In this document: one piece after another, positions 1 to 5,623 of the stretch
How the letters are laid out: every line of letters starts with the position of its first letter
Position numbering within the stretch: the first letter of the stretch is position 1
NCBI GenBank assembly: GCA_964012875.1
Contig: CAXGUU010000209.1
Location: 1-5,910, forward strand
DNA: 5,910 nt
Direction of reading: 5' to 3'
Origin: CAXGUU01 sp964012875
Lineage (GTDB): Bacteria; Pseudomonadota; Gammaproteobacteria; Ga0077536
Program-made: the position numbers and the translations under genes
The notes under the pieces: model-generated
Databases searched by the model: none
The model's input: only the letters and a program-made list of their open reading frames with translations
Told to the model about the DNA's origin: nothing

Positions 1-60
1 GTTGAGATGCGCCGCAAGCCACTGGCAGTCAACAAGGTAATTATGATCAGCGAGCTTCAT
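1..60 (-). CDS. Probable rhodanese/sulfurtransferase, N-terminal 20 residues (partial)
   Basis: Reading the minus strand from the ATG at 60-58 gives MKLADHNYLVDCQWLAAHLN, open to the window edge. The pattern LV(D/S)xxWLAxHL resembles the opening of the first rhodanese domain of thiosulfate/3-mercaptopyruvate sulfurtransferases, which move sulfane sulfur from thiosulfate or mercaptopyruvate to thiol or cyanide acceptors. The start is supported by a strong purine-rich Shine-Dalgarno: GGAGG lies four bases before the ATG, in minus-strand GGGGAGGGG (plus 63-71). A plausible promoter lies further upstream at 98-125. The catalytic cysteine would lie outside the window and cannot be checked. The assignment rests on 20 residues, so the start site is more certain than the function. 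Confidence 0.55.
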   Translation of the reverse strand, partial: MKLADHNYLVDCQWLAAHLN

Positions 61-97
61 GGCCCCTCCCCACGCGATGGATTGCACTGTTCAACCG

Positions 98-125
98 ATA
101 ATTCATGCTGCCAACGCCGAGTCAA
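98..125 (-). promoter_or_regulatory. Candidate sigma-70-type promoter for the sulfurtransferase gene
   Basis: On the minus strand, TTGACT (plus 120-125, 5 of 6 consensus bases) and AATTAT (plus 98-103, 4 of 6) are separated by 16 bases. Transcription would begin near 91, giving a leader of about 30 bases that includes the strong Shine-Dalgarno before the ATG at 60. The element lies just downstream of the stop codon of the chimeric ORF, so it would let the sulfurtransferase gene be expressed independently of it. This is by eye only; such matches also arise by chance. Confidence 0.4.
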
Positions 126-182
126 AGGCACTGAACACAGCACGAGGTTATCGAGTATACGTCGTCGCGGCGCAGATGCCTG

Positions 183-554
183 TCAGGGGCGCAATACCGC
201 GGCGCCGTTCAGCCGTCCGGCGCGAAGATCGTCAAGCGCGCGGTTGGCGTCCTTCAGCGCGTAAGCGGTAGTGTGCGTCGCCAAGGGTACCCGGGGCGCG
301 ATATTCAGAAATTCGATCGCATCCTCACGAGTCAGGTTGGCGACCAAGCGAATACTGCGCTCCTCCCACAGCAGTGCATAGGCGAACGAGGGAATGTCGC
401 TCATATGAATGCCGGCGCAGACCACCGTGCCGCCCGCCCAACAGGCGCCCAGTTCGCGCGCAATCGCATCGCCATAGGTTTCGTAGATCTGGGTACTGCC
501 ACTGACATCGGCATACAGCACAACAAGTTTGTGCAACGTCGTGTCGTTGTCCAT
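183..554 (-). pseudogene. In-frame chimera: class III cyclase N-terminus joined to zinc-type alcohol dehydrogenase C-terminus
   Basis: The 123-residue ORF has two unrelated parts. Residues 9-34 (KLVVLYADVSGST..YE..GD) are the beginning of a class III adenylate/guanylate cyclase catalytic domain, with the first metal-binding aspartate at D16. Residues about 41-123 (GGTVVCAGIHMSDIP, LLWEERSIR.VANLTR.D, then ALDDLRAGRLNGAAVL) are the final part of a zinc-dependent medium-chain alcohol dehydrogenase, from a late Rossmann strand to the usual C-terminus. The join lies at roughly residues 34-40 (about 434-455). The cyclase half lacks its second metal aspartate and nucleotide-binding elements. The dehydrogenase half lacks the zinc ligands and the GxGxxG cofactor loop. 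Neither activity is therefore expected. The ATG has a purine-rich Shine-Dalgarno (GGGAAGGGGG, plus 560-569), presumably inherited from the cyclase gene. The simplest reading is a deletion remnant of two genes on the same strand; a misassembly could give the same picture. Confidence 0.8.
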
Positions 555-707
555 GAAACCCCCTTCCCGGCGTGATCAGATTGTCCACAAAGATCAGGTT
601 CAACGAGCTGATCGAGATCAATGGATGAAAGCAATCCCTGGTTGATACGTTCGGCACGGATCGCGGCAGACGTCGGGGGTGAGGTCTCGCAGCAAGATGC
701 TTGATGC

Positions 708-724
708 ATTCATTGCGAATGAAT
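708..724. promoter_or_regulatory. Perfect 7-base dyad, possible operator
   Basis: ATTCATT and AATGAAT form perfect inverted arms around GCG. The dyad lies about 155 bases upstream of the ATG of the chimeric ORF. It is AT-rich within GC-rich surroundings and lacks an adjoining T-run, so an operator is more likely than a terminator. A closely similar TTCA-N7-TGAA element lies at 2793-2807. No regulator gene is visible in the window. Confidence 0.35.
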
Positions 725-793
725 AAACCCCCGGGACCGAAAATAACCCGCACTAATGCGAGTTTCGAGTCCGGATACATCCTTGTGACGGAA

Positions 794-811
794 AAAGTCT
801 GGCCTGACTTT
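794..811. terminator. Inverted repeat resembling an intrinsic terminator
   Basis: AAAGTC (794-799) and GACTTT (806-811) pair around a 6-base loop. Read on the minus strand, the stem runs into five Ts (AGACTTTTTCC), as expected of a weak intrinsic terminator; the plus-strand reading lacks a proper T-run. A GC-richer dyad, CCGCC (813-817) with GGCGG (827-831), lies beside it. It sits about 160 bases beyond the end of the VOC gene on that gene's transcript strand and could act as a second stop. The stem is short, so confidence is low. Confidence 0.3.
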
Positions 812-945
812 ACCGCCAGGGCCTGAGGCGGGAGGGGATCGTTCGATACCGAAAAAATTTGTGATGCCAGTTTTCACTGACGTTCAGGCCGCCACTATCA
901 CCGGCCGACATCGAAGGTGCGCTGGCCTGATACCTAAAAGCAGTC

Positions 946-968
946 AAAACAGCCGTACGGCGAAGCTG
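946..968 (-). terminator. Possible terminator just after the VOC gene
   Basis: On the minus strand CAGC (plus 965-968) pairs with GCTG (plus 950-953), with an inner CG/CG pairing around a short loop and a two-base bulge. TTTT (plus 946-949) follows directly. It begins only two bases after the TAG stop of the VOC gene, the expected place for a terminator. The core also contains the palindrome GCCGTACGGC (952-961). The stem is weak, so the call rests mainly on position. Confidence 0.35.
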
Positions 969-970
969 CG

Positions 971-1369
971 CTAGCTGTAGATCATGAACTCCAGCAAATT
1001 CGAATCGGGATCACGAATGTAGCGGCTGATGCCGATGTCGCCATGGTTTCGCCCGCCGGTGCGCTCGACCGGGCCTTCCTCGATCGCCACACCCAGTTCG
1101 TTCAGCAGTGCATTAAGGGCCTGTTCAGTATCACCCCAGACGAAACAGAAATCGCCGCAACCGGGCAGCGCCTGCGGGCCGCGCAGGGTGAAATCTCCGG
1201 TCTTCCACAGCTTCGGATCGTGAAAATTAATCTTGTTGTCGCCAAACGAAACGCAGTGGAGCAGACCATCATATTCTTCGGTAACGTCACAGCCGAGCTT
1301 TCTGTAGAAGGTCAACATCGCGTCGACCGCCTCCATCGGCACGGCCACGTGGTCAAGTGATCGAATCAT
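971..1369 (-). CDS. VOC-superfamily (glyoxalase/dioxygenase fold) protein, GLOD5-like
   Basis: The 132-residue protein is a complete single vicinal-oxygen-chelate module made of two beta-alpha-beta-beta-beta repeats. Residues 5-11 (LDHVAVP) give the first-strand metal histidine H7. Residues 42-52 (FGDNKINFHDP) resemble the second-strand site, with H50 a likely ligand. D73 starts the second repeat (GDFCFVW). Residues 97-104 (EEGPVERT) and 117-131 (YIRDPDSNLLEFMIY) match the conserved end of GLOD5-like proteins, with E127 the usual last ligand. Members are metal-dependent or metal-lost cytosolic enzymes of mostly unknown substrate, so lactoylglutathione lyase activity should not be assumed. The ATG is preceded by AGGAG with eight bases between. 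The gene lies 94 bases downstream of the NRAMP-like gene on the same strand and may share its transcript. Fosfomycin-type or dioxygenase VOC enzymes are less likely alternatives. Confidence 0.87.
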   Translation of the reverse strand: MIRSLDHVAVPMEAVDAMLTFYRKLGCDVTEEYDGLLHCVSFGDNKINFHDPKLWKTGDFTLRGPQALPGCGDFCFVWGDTEQALNALLNELGVAIEEGPVERTGGRNHGDIGISRYIRDPDSNLLEFMIYS

Positions 1370-1463
1370 ATTTTCTGCTCCTGCAGGTCAGTTCGCGCGC
1401 GCCGAAAACAATAGCGCTTGTGCTGTTGATGCCAGTCCTTGCTCATGTGCCGCGTACGATGGG

Positions 1464-2765
1464 CTACGCTCCGGCTCCCATAACCCACCGCATGGTCACG
1501 AAATAAATGGCCATGGAAAGCGACACCACGATCCCGAACACGCTGTACATGCGCATTGAGTGCCCCGGCCGTGCTTTTGCCGGCACCGCTTCAGAGGTCA
1601 TGATGCGGTGATTGAGCCACGCCAGCACCGGCGCGATCAAGAGCGACAGGGTTGCAGCGAGATCGGCCATGGCTTTCAGTGAACCGAGAAAAAACTCGAT
1701 CACCGCGAGCGAGCCGACAAAGAGCGTTGCGAGCGCGGCCCAGTAAACCCCGCGACTGATCGGATCCGGCCGCCCCGGTTCTTCCGGTCCGATGAATCGC
1801 GCGGTCAGTGTTGCCAGCGCCCGCGGGAAGCCGTCGACCACCGTCAGCGTGGTCGAAAACATGACCGCAAAAGCTGCCAGTGTGACTACGGGTTCGGCCC
1901 AGGCGCCCAGGTTCTCGGTATAAAGGCGCACAATCTGGGCCGCGAAAGCCGCGGGGGCAGCGGGAAATTCGGTGCCCGCGGCGTACATGGTGCCGGCGCC
2001 CATCAGCATGAAACACAGTGCCAGTATGCCGGTGCCGAAATAGCCGACATTGAAATCGAGCAGCGCCGCGCCTACCGATGGCGCAATACCGGTCTCACGA
2101 CGCCGGGCCAGCGTCCATAATGAATGCCATACGGAGATTTCCACGGCGCCGGGCATCCAGCCGATCAGTCCACAAAGCATGACGGCGCTCGTCGCGTTGG
2201 TGATCCAGTCGGCGTCCGGTAACAGGCGCATCGAGTGAAACGGCACTTTATCGAGCACCGCCACAGTGCAGATGAGCGTGGTAACGGTGAGCACGACGAC
2301 CACCACTTTGATGATGCGGTCGAGCCACCGATAGTGTCCGATGACGAGCAGACCCGCGCAGGCTGCCAGCAGGCCCGCCGAAGCCATCATGAAACCGGAA
2401 ATTCCCAACACCGTTCCCTGCCATCCGGTCAGGTTCATAAACAGCGCTACCGTCACGAACGTGACCGCGGCCTGAACGGTAAACATTGAGCCAACGGTCA
2501 GTACGCCGTAGAGAGCCAGGGCCCACCGTCCTTCGCGACGATAACCTTCCAGCAGACTGGTGCCAGTTGCCGCCGCATAGCGCGGGCCGAAGCTGAATGC
2601 GGGGTACTTGTACAGATGCGCAAACAGGACGATACCCAGCAGGCCGAGCCCAAACGATGCACCCGCGCGCGTACTTTGAACCAGGTGCGAGACGCCAATC
2701 GCCGCACCCGCCCACAAAAGCCCGGGGCCGAGCGCATCGCGCCACGACGTGGACGTATTAGTCAT
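1464..2765 (-). CDS. NRAMP-related integral membrane transporter, divergent subfamily
   Basis: The 433-residue protein has about eleven hydrophobic helices (roughly 13-32, 37-57, 82-110, 117-142, 150-171, 191-214, 236-260, 285-311, 338-360, 366-385, 406-427), the usual number and length for NRAMP-type (LeuT-fold) transporters of the inner membrane. The opening LGPGLLWAGAAIGVSHLVQSTRAGA (11-35) occupies the place of the NRAMP helix 1 metal-binding segment, but the canonical DPGN is absent. In helix 6, M204-P205 of WMPGAVEIS keeps the MP of the canonical MPH motif without its histidine. Transport of a divalent metal is thus a family-level guess; the substrate may differ. The ATG at 2765 is the first start after an upstream in-frame stop, yet no good Shine-Dalgarno precedes it. 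It is divergently arranged with the GST-like gene and lies upstream of the VOC gene on the same strand, possibly co-transcribed. Confidence 0.82.
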   Translation of the reverse strand: MTNTSTSWRDALGPGLLWAGAAIGVSHLVQSTRAGASFGLGLLGIVLFAHLYKYPAFSFGPRYAAATGTSLLEGYRREGRWALALYGVLTVGSMFTVQAAVTFVTVALFMNLTGWQGTVLGISGFMMASAGLLAACAGLLVIGHYRWLDRIIKVVVVVLTVTTLICTVAVLDKVPFHSMRLLPDADWITNATSAVMLCGLIGWMPGAVEISVWHSLWTLARRRETGIAPSVGAALLDFNVGYFGTGILALCFMLMGAGTMYAAGTEFPAAPAAFAAQIVRLYTENLGAWAEPVVTLAAFAVMFSTTLTVVDGFPRALATLTARFIGPEEPGRPDPISRGVYWAALATLFVGSLAVIEFFLGSLKAMADLAATLSLLIAPVLAWLNHRIMTSEAVPAKARPGHSMRMYSVFGIVVSLSMAIYFVTMRWVMGAGA

Positions 2766-2777
2766 CGATGCAAAATG

Positions 2778-2807
2778 TTGAATCAGGAGTCATTCAATCG
2801 CAATGAA
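2778..2807. promoter_or_regulatory. Overlapping dyads in the divergent intergenic region, candidate operator
   Basis: TTGAAT (2778-2783) and ATTCAA (2792-2797) form perfect 6-base arms eight bases apart. The right arm overlaps a second dyad, TTCA-N7-TGAA (2793-2807). Together they give three half-sites of the type TGAA/TTCA in 30 bases. They begin 13 bases upstream of the ATG of the NRAMP-like gene, within its leader or core promoter. They lie about 105 bases upstream of the GST-like gene, so a bound protein could control either gene. No convincing -35/-10 pair was found for either direction. Confidence 0.35.
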
Positions 2808-2912
2808 AGCCACAAGCGCGGGGGCATGTTCCCTCGCGGCTGTAGAGGCGCTATCTTTGCACGGCTACGCGTCGAATAACTACTCAGCCTGCATCGGACA
2901 AGGAGACAAACC

Positions 2913-3662
2913 ATGCGATATGTCGACATCAACGAGGCCATCGAGGCAGACGGACTTCGCATCGTCATCGTCAAAGCGATGCCCAGTGCGTGGGGTGTGG
3001 CTGCCAAGGCCATGATCGAATACAAGGGCCTCGATTTCCTTTGCGCCCATCAAATACCAATGTCCGACAATCCCGAGTTGCTGGCGTGGTCGGGCACCAA
3101 CAGCGGACCGGTGGTTGCCTGGAATGACGAGGCGCCAATCAATCGTTGGAATGACATTCTGCTGCTGCTGGAACGGCTGCAACCGGAAAAGCCGCTGGTC
3201 GGGACAAACATGAAAGAGCGCATGCAGGTCTTCGGAATCGGTCACGAAATCTGCGGTGAGCTTGGGTTTGGCTGGAATCGGCGTATTGATCTCATACGTC
3301 CTCCGGCTGGTGAAGCGGTCTCCGAGTTCGGCAAAAAGTACAGCTACCGTGAGACCGAGGCCGCGCTCGCCAATGAGCGTGTCGTTGCATTGATGAACGA
3401 ATTGACCGCGATCCTGAAGGCCCAGAAAGCTGCAGGCAGCGACTACCTGGTCGGCCAGTCGGTGACAGCTGCGGATTTTTACTGGGCCGCTTTCAGTAAT
3501 TTTGTGCAGTTACAGCCCCACGAAGAATGCCCGATGAACCCGGATGCGCGACCGATGTTCGCCAACACGCCAGCGGAAATTATGGCGGCCCTCGATCCGG
3601 TGCTGCTTGAACACCGGGATCGCATCATGCGCACCTACTACAAGTTGCCGCTGGAACTGTAA
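2913..3662 (+). CDS. Glutathione S-transferase-like protein
   Basis: The 249-residue cytosolic protein has a thioredoxin-fold N-terminal domain (about 14-92) and an all-helical C-terminal domain (about 100-245). In the N-terminal part, LRIVIVKAMPSAWGVAAKAM (15-34) matches the first strand and helix, with S25 near the usual catalytic position. P66 in SGPVVAW looks like the cis-proline that contacts glutathione. The usual glutamate-serine pair after it is replaced by DEAPINRW (72-79), so glutathione binding may be altered. Residues 179-193 (LVGQSVTAADFYWAA) carry the conserved GST helix-6 N-capping box (T185 to D188). The start is well supported by AAGGAG seven bases before the ATG. The DsbA/FrnE gene follows after 24 bases, suggesting an operon with a thiol-redox or electrophile-handling role. 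The reaction and substrate cannot be told from the sequence. Confidence 0.85.
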   Translation: MRYVDINEAIEADGLRIVIVKAMPSAWGVAAKAMIEYKGLDFLCAHQIPMSDNPELLAWSGTNSGPVVAWNDEAPINRWNDILLLLERLQPEKPLVGTNMKERMQVFGIGHEICGELGFGWNRRIDLIRPPAGEAVSEFGKKYSYRETEAALANERVVALMNELTAILKAQKAAGSDYLVGQSVTAADFYWAAFSNFVQLQPHEECPMNPDARPMFANTPAEIMAALDPVLLEHRDRIMRTYYKLPLEL

Positions 3663-3686
3663 GCCCTGGCCCGAACCGGAGTTCTG

Positions 3687-4337
3687 ATGATGACCACCGC
3701 AATGAAAATCGACTTCGTCTCCGACGTCTCCTGTCCGTGGTGCATCATTGGTTTGAAGGCGCTTGAAACGGCGCTCGAAAGACTGGACGGCGAGGTTGAA
3801 GCCAATATTCATTTTCAACCTTTTGAACTCAACCCGCAGATGGCTGCCGAGGGCCAGGAGCTGTACGAGCACATCGGCCAGAAATACGGACTCGACAAGG
3901 CACAGTCTGACGCCAACCGCGAAATGATTCGCGCTCGCGCGGAGGAGGTCGGGTTCGAAATAGCGCTGGACAAGTTAAAGCGCATATACAACACCTTTGA
4001 CACCCACCGTGTACTGCACCTCGCCGCGACCGAAGGTTGTCAGCGCGAACTCAAACACGCACTTTTCAGTGCGTACTTCACAGCCGGCGACAATCCGGGC
4101 GATCACGAGGTGCTGTTGCAAGTGGCTACCGAGGTTGGACTTGATCGCGAACGTGTTGCCGCACTCCTTGCCTCCGACGAATTCGCTGCCGAAGTCAGGC
4201 ACGATGAACAGCATTACCAGCAACTCGGCATCCACGCCGTGCCGGCAGTCATTATCAACGACCGCCACCTCATCGAAGGCGGCCAGCCGGTCGAGATTTT
4301 CGAGCAGGCGCTGCGGCAGGTCGCGAAAGAACAATAA
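3687..4337 (+). CDS. DsbA-family thiol oxidoreductase, FrnE-like (CPWC)
   Basis: The 216-residue protein is a thioredoxin-fold protein with a helical insertion, the normal architecture and length of FrnE-type DsbA relatives, which exchange or isomerise disulfides. The first strand (KIDFVSDVSCPWC) carries the redox pair C16 and C19. FQPFELNP (43-50) is typical of FrnE-like proteins. The insertion spans about 55-145. The cis-proline loop is G181-I-H-A-V-P186, followed by AVIINDRHLIEGGQP, characteristic of the family. There is no signal peptide, so it is likely cytoplasmic rather than periplasmic. GGAG (3678-3681) lies five bases before the first ATG and eight before the adjacent second ATG at 3690; a third ATG at 3702 is also possible because the conserved part begins there. 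It is 24 bases from the GST-like gene. Other FrnE relatives, such as 2-hydroxychromene-2-carboxylate isomerases, have a serine in place of one cysteine, so the CPWC pair favours a redox role. Confidence 0.92.
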   Translation: MMTTAMKIDFVSDVSCPWCIIGLKALETALERLDGEVEANIHFQPFELNPQMAAEGQELYEHIGQKYGLDKAQSDANREMIRARAEEVGFEIALDKLKRIYNTFDTHRVLHLAATEGCQRELKHALFSAYFTAGDNPGDHEVLLQVATEVGLDRERVAALLASDEFAAEVRHDEQHYQQLGIHAVPAVIINDRHLIEGGQPVEIFEQALRQVAKEQ

Positions 4338-4364
4338 GGCCCCGATCCTCAATTAAAAAGCCTG

Positions 4365-4390
4365 CGGGTTGGTCGGCGCGCTCCAACCTG
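4365..4390 (-). terminator. Intrinsic terminator in the convergent gap, for the quinone reductase gene
   Basis: Arms at 4365-4372 and 4383-4390 (cores GGTTGG and CCAACC) form an 8-pair stem with one G-U pair in the plus-strand transcript and a 10-base loop. On the minus strand the stem is followed, after five bases, by TTTTT (plus 4355-4359), matching an intrinsic terminator for the quinone reductase gene, whose stop is about 100 bases upstream. Read on the plus strand the hairpin also falls just after the DsbA/FrnE gene but has no T-run, so termination from that side would be weaker. Confidence 0.5.
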
Positions 4391-4488
4391 AGTCCGGAGT
4401 AACCGCGTGTGACGTTATGCCCGGTGCTGACCTGATCAATCTACCTCGGCACGTCCCTGCCGTGACAATGAGAGGTACTTCGCGACAC

Positions 4489-5478
4489 TCAATCTGCAGC
4501 GTTAATGTCGACGACGACCTTTCCTTCTACCTGTCGATTCGCCACATGGGCAATGGCCTCGCCGGCGCGCGCCAAGGTATAGCGTCTGGAAATGTGTGGT
4601 TGGATGCGGCCATCGACAAACAAACGACACAGTTCTGCCATGTTTTCCCGCGCCGCTTCTTCATTGCTCAGGATCCAGTTACCCAGGAACACGCCCAGCA
4701 CCGACGAGCGCTTGATCAATATGAGATTGATCGGGAGCGCTGGCACCTCGCCAGCGGCGAACCCGACCACCAGGAACCGCCCGCCCGGTCGCATGCTCCG
4801 AAACGCTGCGACACCGAGCGTCGCGCCGACGGGATCGTAAACAACGTCGACACCTTGCCCGCCGGTGATCTCTTTGACGCGCTCGCGCAGATTGTCGTCG
4901 GTGTAGTTGATCGTTTCATCAGCACCGTATTTTTTGCACAGGGCGAGCTTGTCCGCGGTGGATGCTGCGGCGATAACCCGGGCGCCCATGACCTTGCCGA
5001 GTTCGACTGCCGTCAGGCCGACGCCGCCCGCGGCACCCAGCACCAGAAGCGTTTCACCGGCTTTAAGTTGGGCCCTGTCCTTCAGCGCGTGGTAGGAGGT
5101 GGCGTAGGTAATGCAGAATCCGGCCGCTGTCGAAAAATCCATTTGCGGCGGGATTTTCCACGTCGTGGCTTGATCGATTGTGAGTTCTTCGGCGAAGCCA
5201 CCGGAGGCCATGGGGTGGACCATTACGCGATCACCCTCGGCGAATTGTTTGACGCCCGCGCCGATCTCACGGATGACGCCCGCGCCTTCAAGCCCGGGTG
5301 AGAACGGAAAGGCCGGTTTGAACTGGTATTTACCCTGGATGATCAGCGAGTCGGCGAAGTTCACACCGGCAGCCTTCATGGTAACAACGACCTGTCCATC
5401 ACCGGGTGTCGGCGACGGCGTGTTTTCGTAAACCAGCTCTTCAGGTTCGCAATAATTTTTGCACAACAGTGCTTTCAT
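4489..5478 (-). CDS. NAD(P)H:quinone reductase, zinc-independent MDR family (QOR type)
   Basis: The 329-residue protein has the full length of quinone oxidoreductases, which reduce quinones or activated alkenes with NADPH in the cytosol. The N-terminal GroES-like domain contains KAAGVNFADSLIIQGKY (35-51), followed by PFSPGLEGAGVI (58-69), the standard MDR/QOR pattern. Zinc-ligand cysteines of alcohol dehydrogenases are absent. The Rossmann domain has the cofactor loop LGAAGGVG at 147-154, typical of QOR rather than of zinc alcohol dehydrogenases. VYDPVGA (213-219) and the closing HVANRQVEGKVVVDI (311-325) are also typical. The Shine-Dalgarno is weak (GGAA seven bases before the ATG). The PQQ dehydrogenase gene lies upstream on the same strand, 145 bases away, so separate transcription is likely. 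A related enoyl-thioester or acrylyl reductase activity is possible. Confidence 0.93.
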   Translation of the reverse strand: MKALLCKNYCEPEELVYENTPSPTPGDGQVVVTMKAAGVNFADSLIIQGKYQFKPAFPFSPGLEGAGVIREIGAGVKQFAEGDRVMVHPMASGGFAEELTIDQATTWKIPPQMDFSTAAGFCITYATSYHALKDRAQLKAGETLLVLGAAGGVGLTAVELGKVMGARVIAAASTADKLALCKKYGADETINYTDDNLRERVKEITGGQGVDVVYDPVGATLGVAAFRSMRPGGRFLVVGFAAGEVPALPINLILIKRSSVLGVFLGNWILSNEEAARENMAELCRLFVDGRIQPHISRRYTLARAGEAIAHVANRQVEGKVVVDINAAD

Positions 5479-5623
5479 CGTTTCGTTCCGCGGTCAGACG
5501 AGGGGCGATGGTACCCGAACAAGGCCGGCAGGCGGTCGCAATGGGTTCGGTGTACCCGCGAAGCATCCACCGTCGACGGCTAGGCCCGAACATCTGAACC
5601 CGACGGGGCAGTTTGGCGTGCGC

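Larger units (their letters stand above)
555..970. other. Gene-free stretch of about 415 bases with several inverted repeats
   Basis: No convincing coding region was found here on either strand; the reading frames that cross it have low-complexity or unfamiliar translations. The part next to 554 is presumably the old cyclase leader. It contains four GATC sites within about 50 bases (574-620) and a weak promoter-like pair on the minus strand (TTGAAC at 598-603 and TCTGAT at 575-580, 17 bases apart). A perfect dyad lies at 708-724, a short CGCA/TGCG dyad near 750-761, and terminator-like inverted repeats at 794-811 and 946-968. The motif GGCCTGA occurs four times between 801 and 930 in either orientation. 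Confidence 0.6.

Noticed and set aside
325..780. A 151-codon minus-strand ORF covering the leader of the chimeric gene.
   Set aside because: Its translation is unfamiliar and out of frame with the clear cyclase/dehydrogenase sequence; no ribosome binding site supports it.
1452..1469. GCGTA/TACGC dyad overlapping the stop codon of the NRAMP-like gene.
   Set aside because: The stem is five bases, lacks a T-run, and probably does not separate the transporter from the VOC gene.
2248..2745. A 165-codon minus-strand ORF inside the NRAMP-like gene.
   Set aside because: It lies in another frame of the same strand, is rich in Arg/Gly/Pro as expected of a shifted frame, and resembles no family.
4447..4462. 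Small dyad CGGCA/TGCCG just beyond the quinone reductase stop.
   Set aside because: It has no T-run on either strand; the hairpin at 4365-4390 is the better terminator candidate.
4369..5301. A 310-codon plus-strand ORF opposite the quinone reductase gene.
   Set aside because: It is antisense to a well-recognised 329-residue QOR protein, its translation has no known motif, and long antisense frames are common in GC-rich DNA.
5511..5558. Direct repeat GTACCCG at 5511-5517 and 5552-5558.
   Set aside because: A 7-base repeat is too short to mean an attachment site or duplication without other evidence.
5570..5579. Perfect 10-base palindrome CCGTCGACGG between the quinone reductase and PQQ dehydrogenase genes.
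   Set aside because: It is short, GC-rich, has no T-run or spacing to a promoter, and could easily occur by chance.
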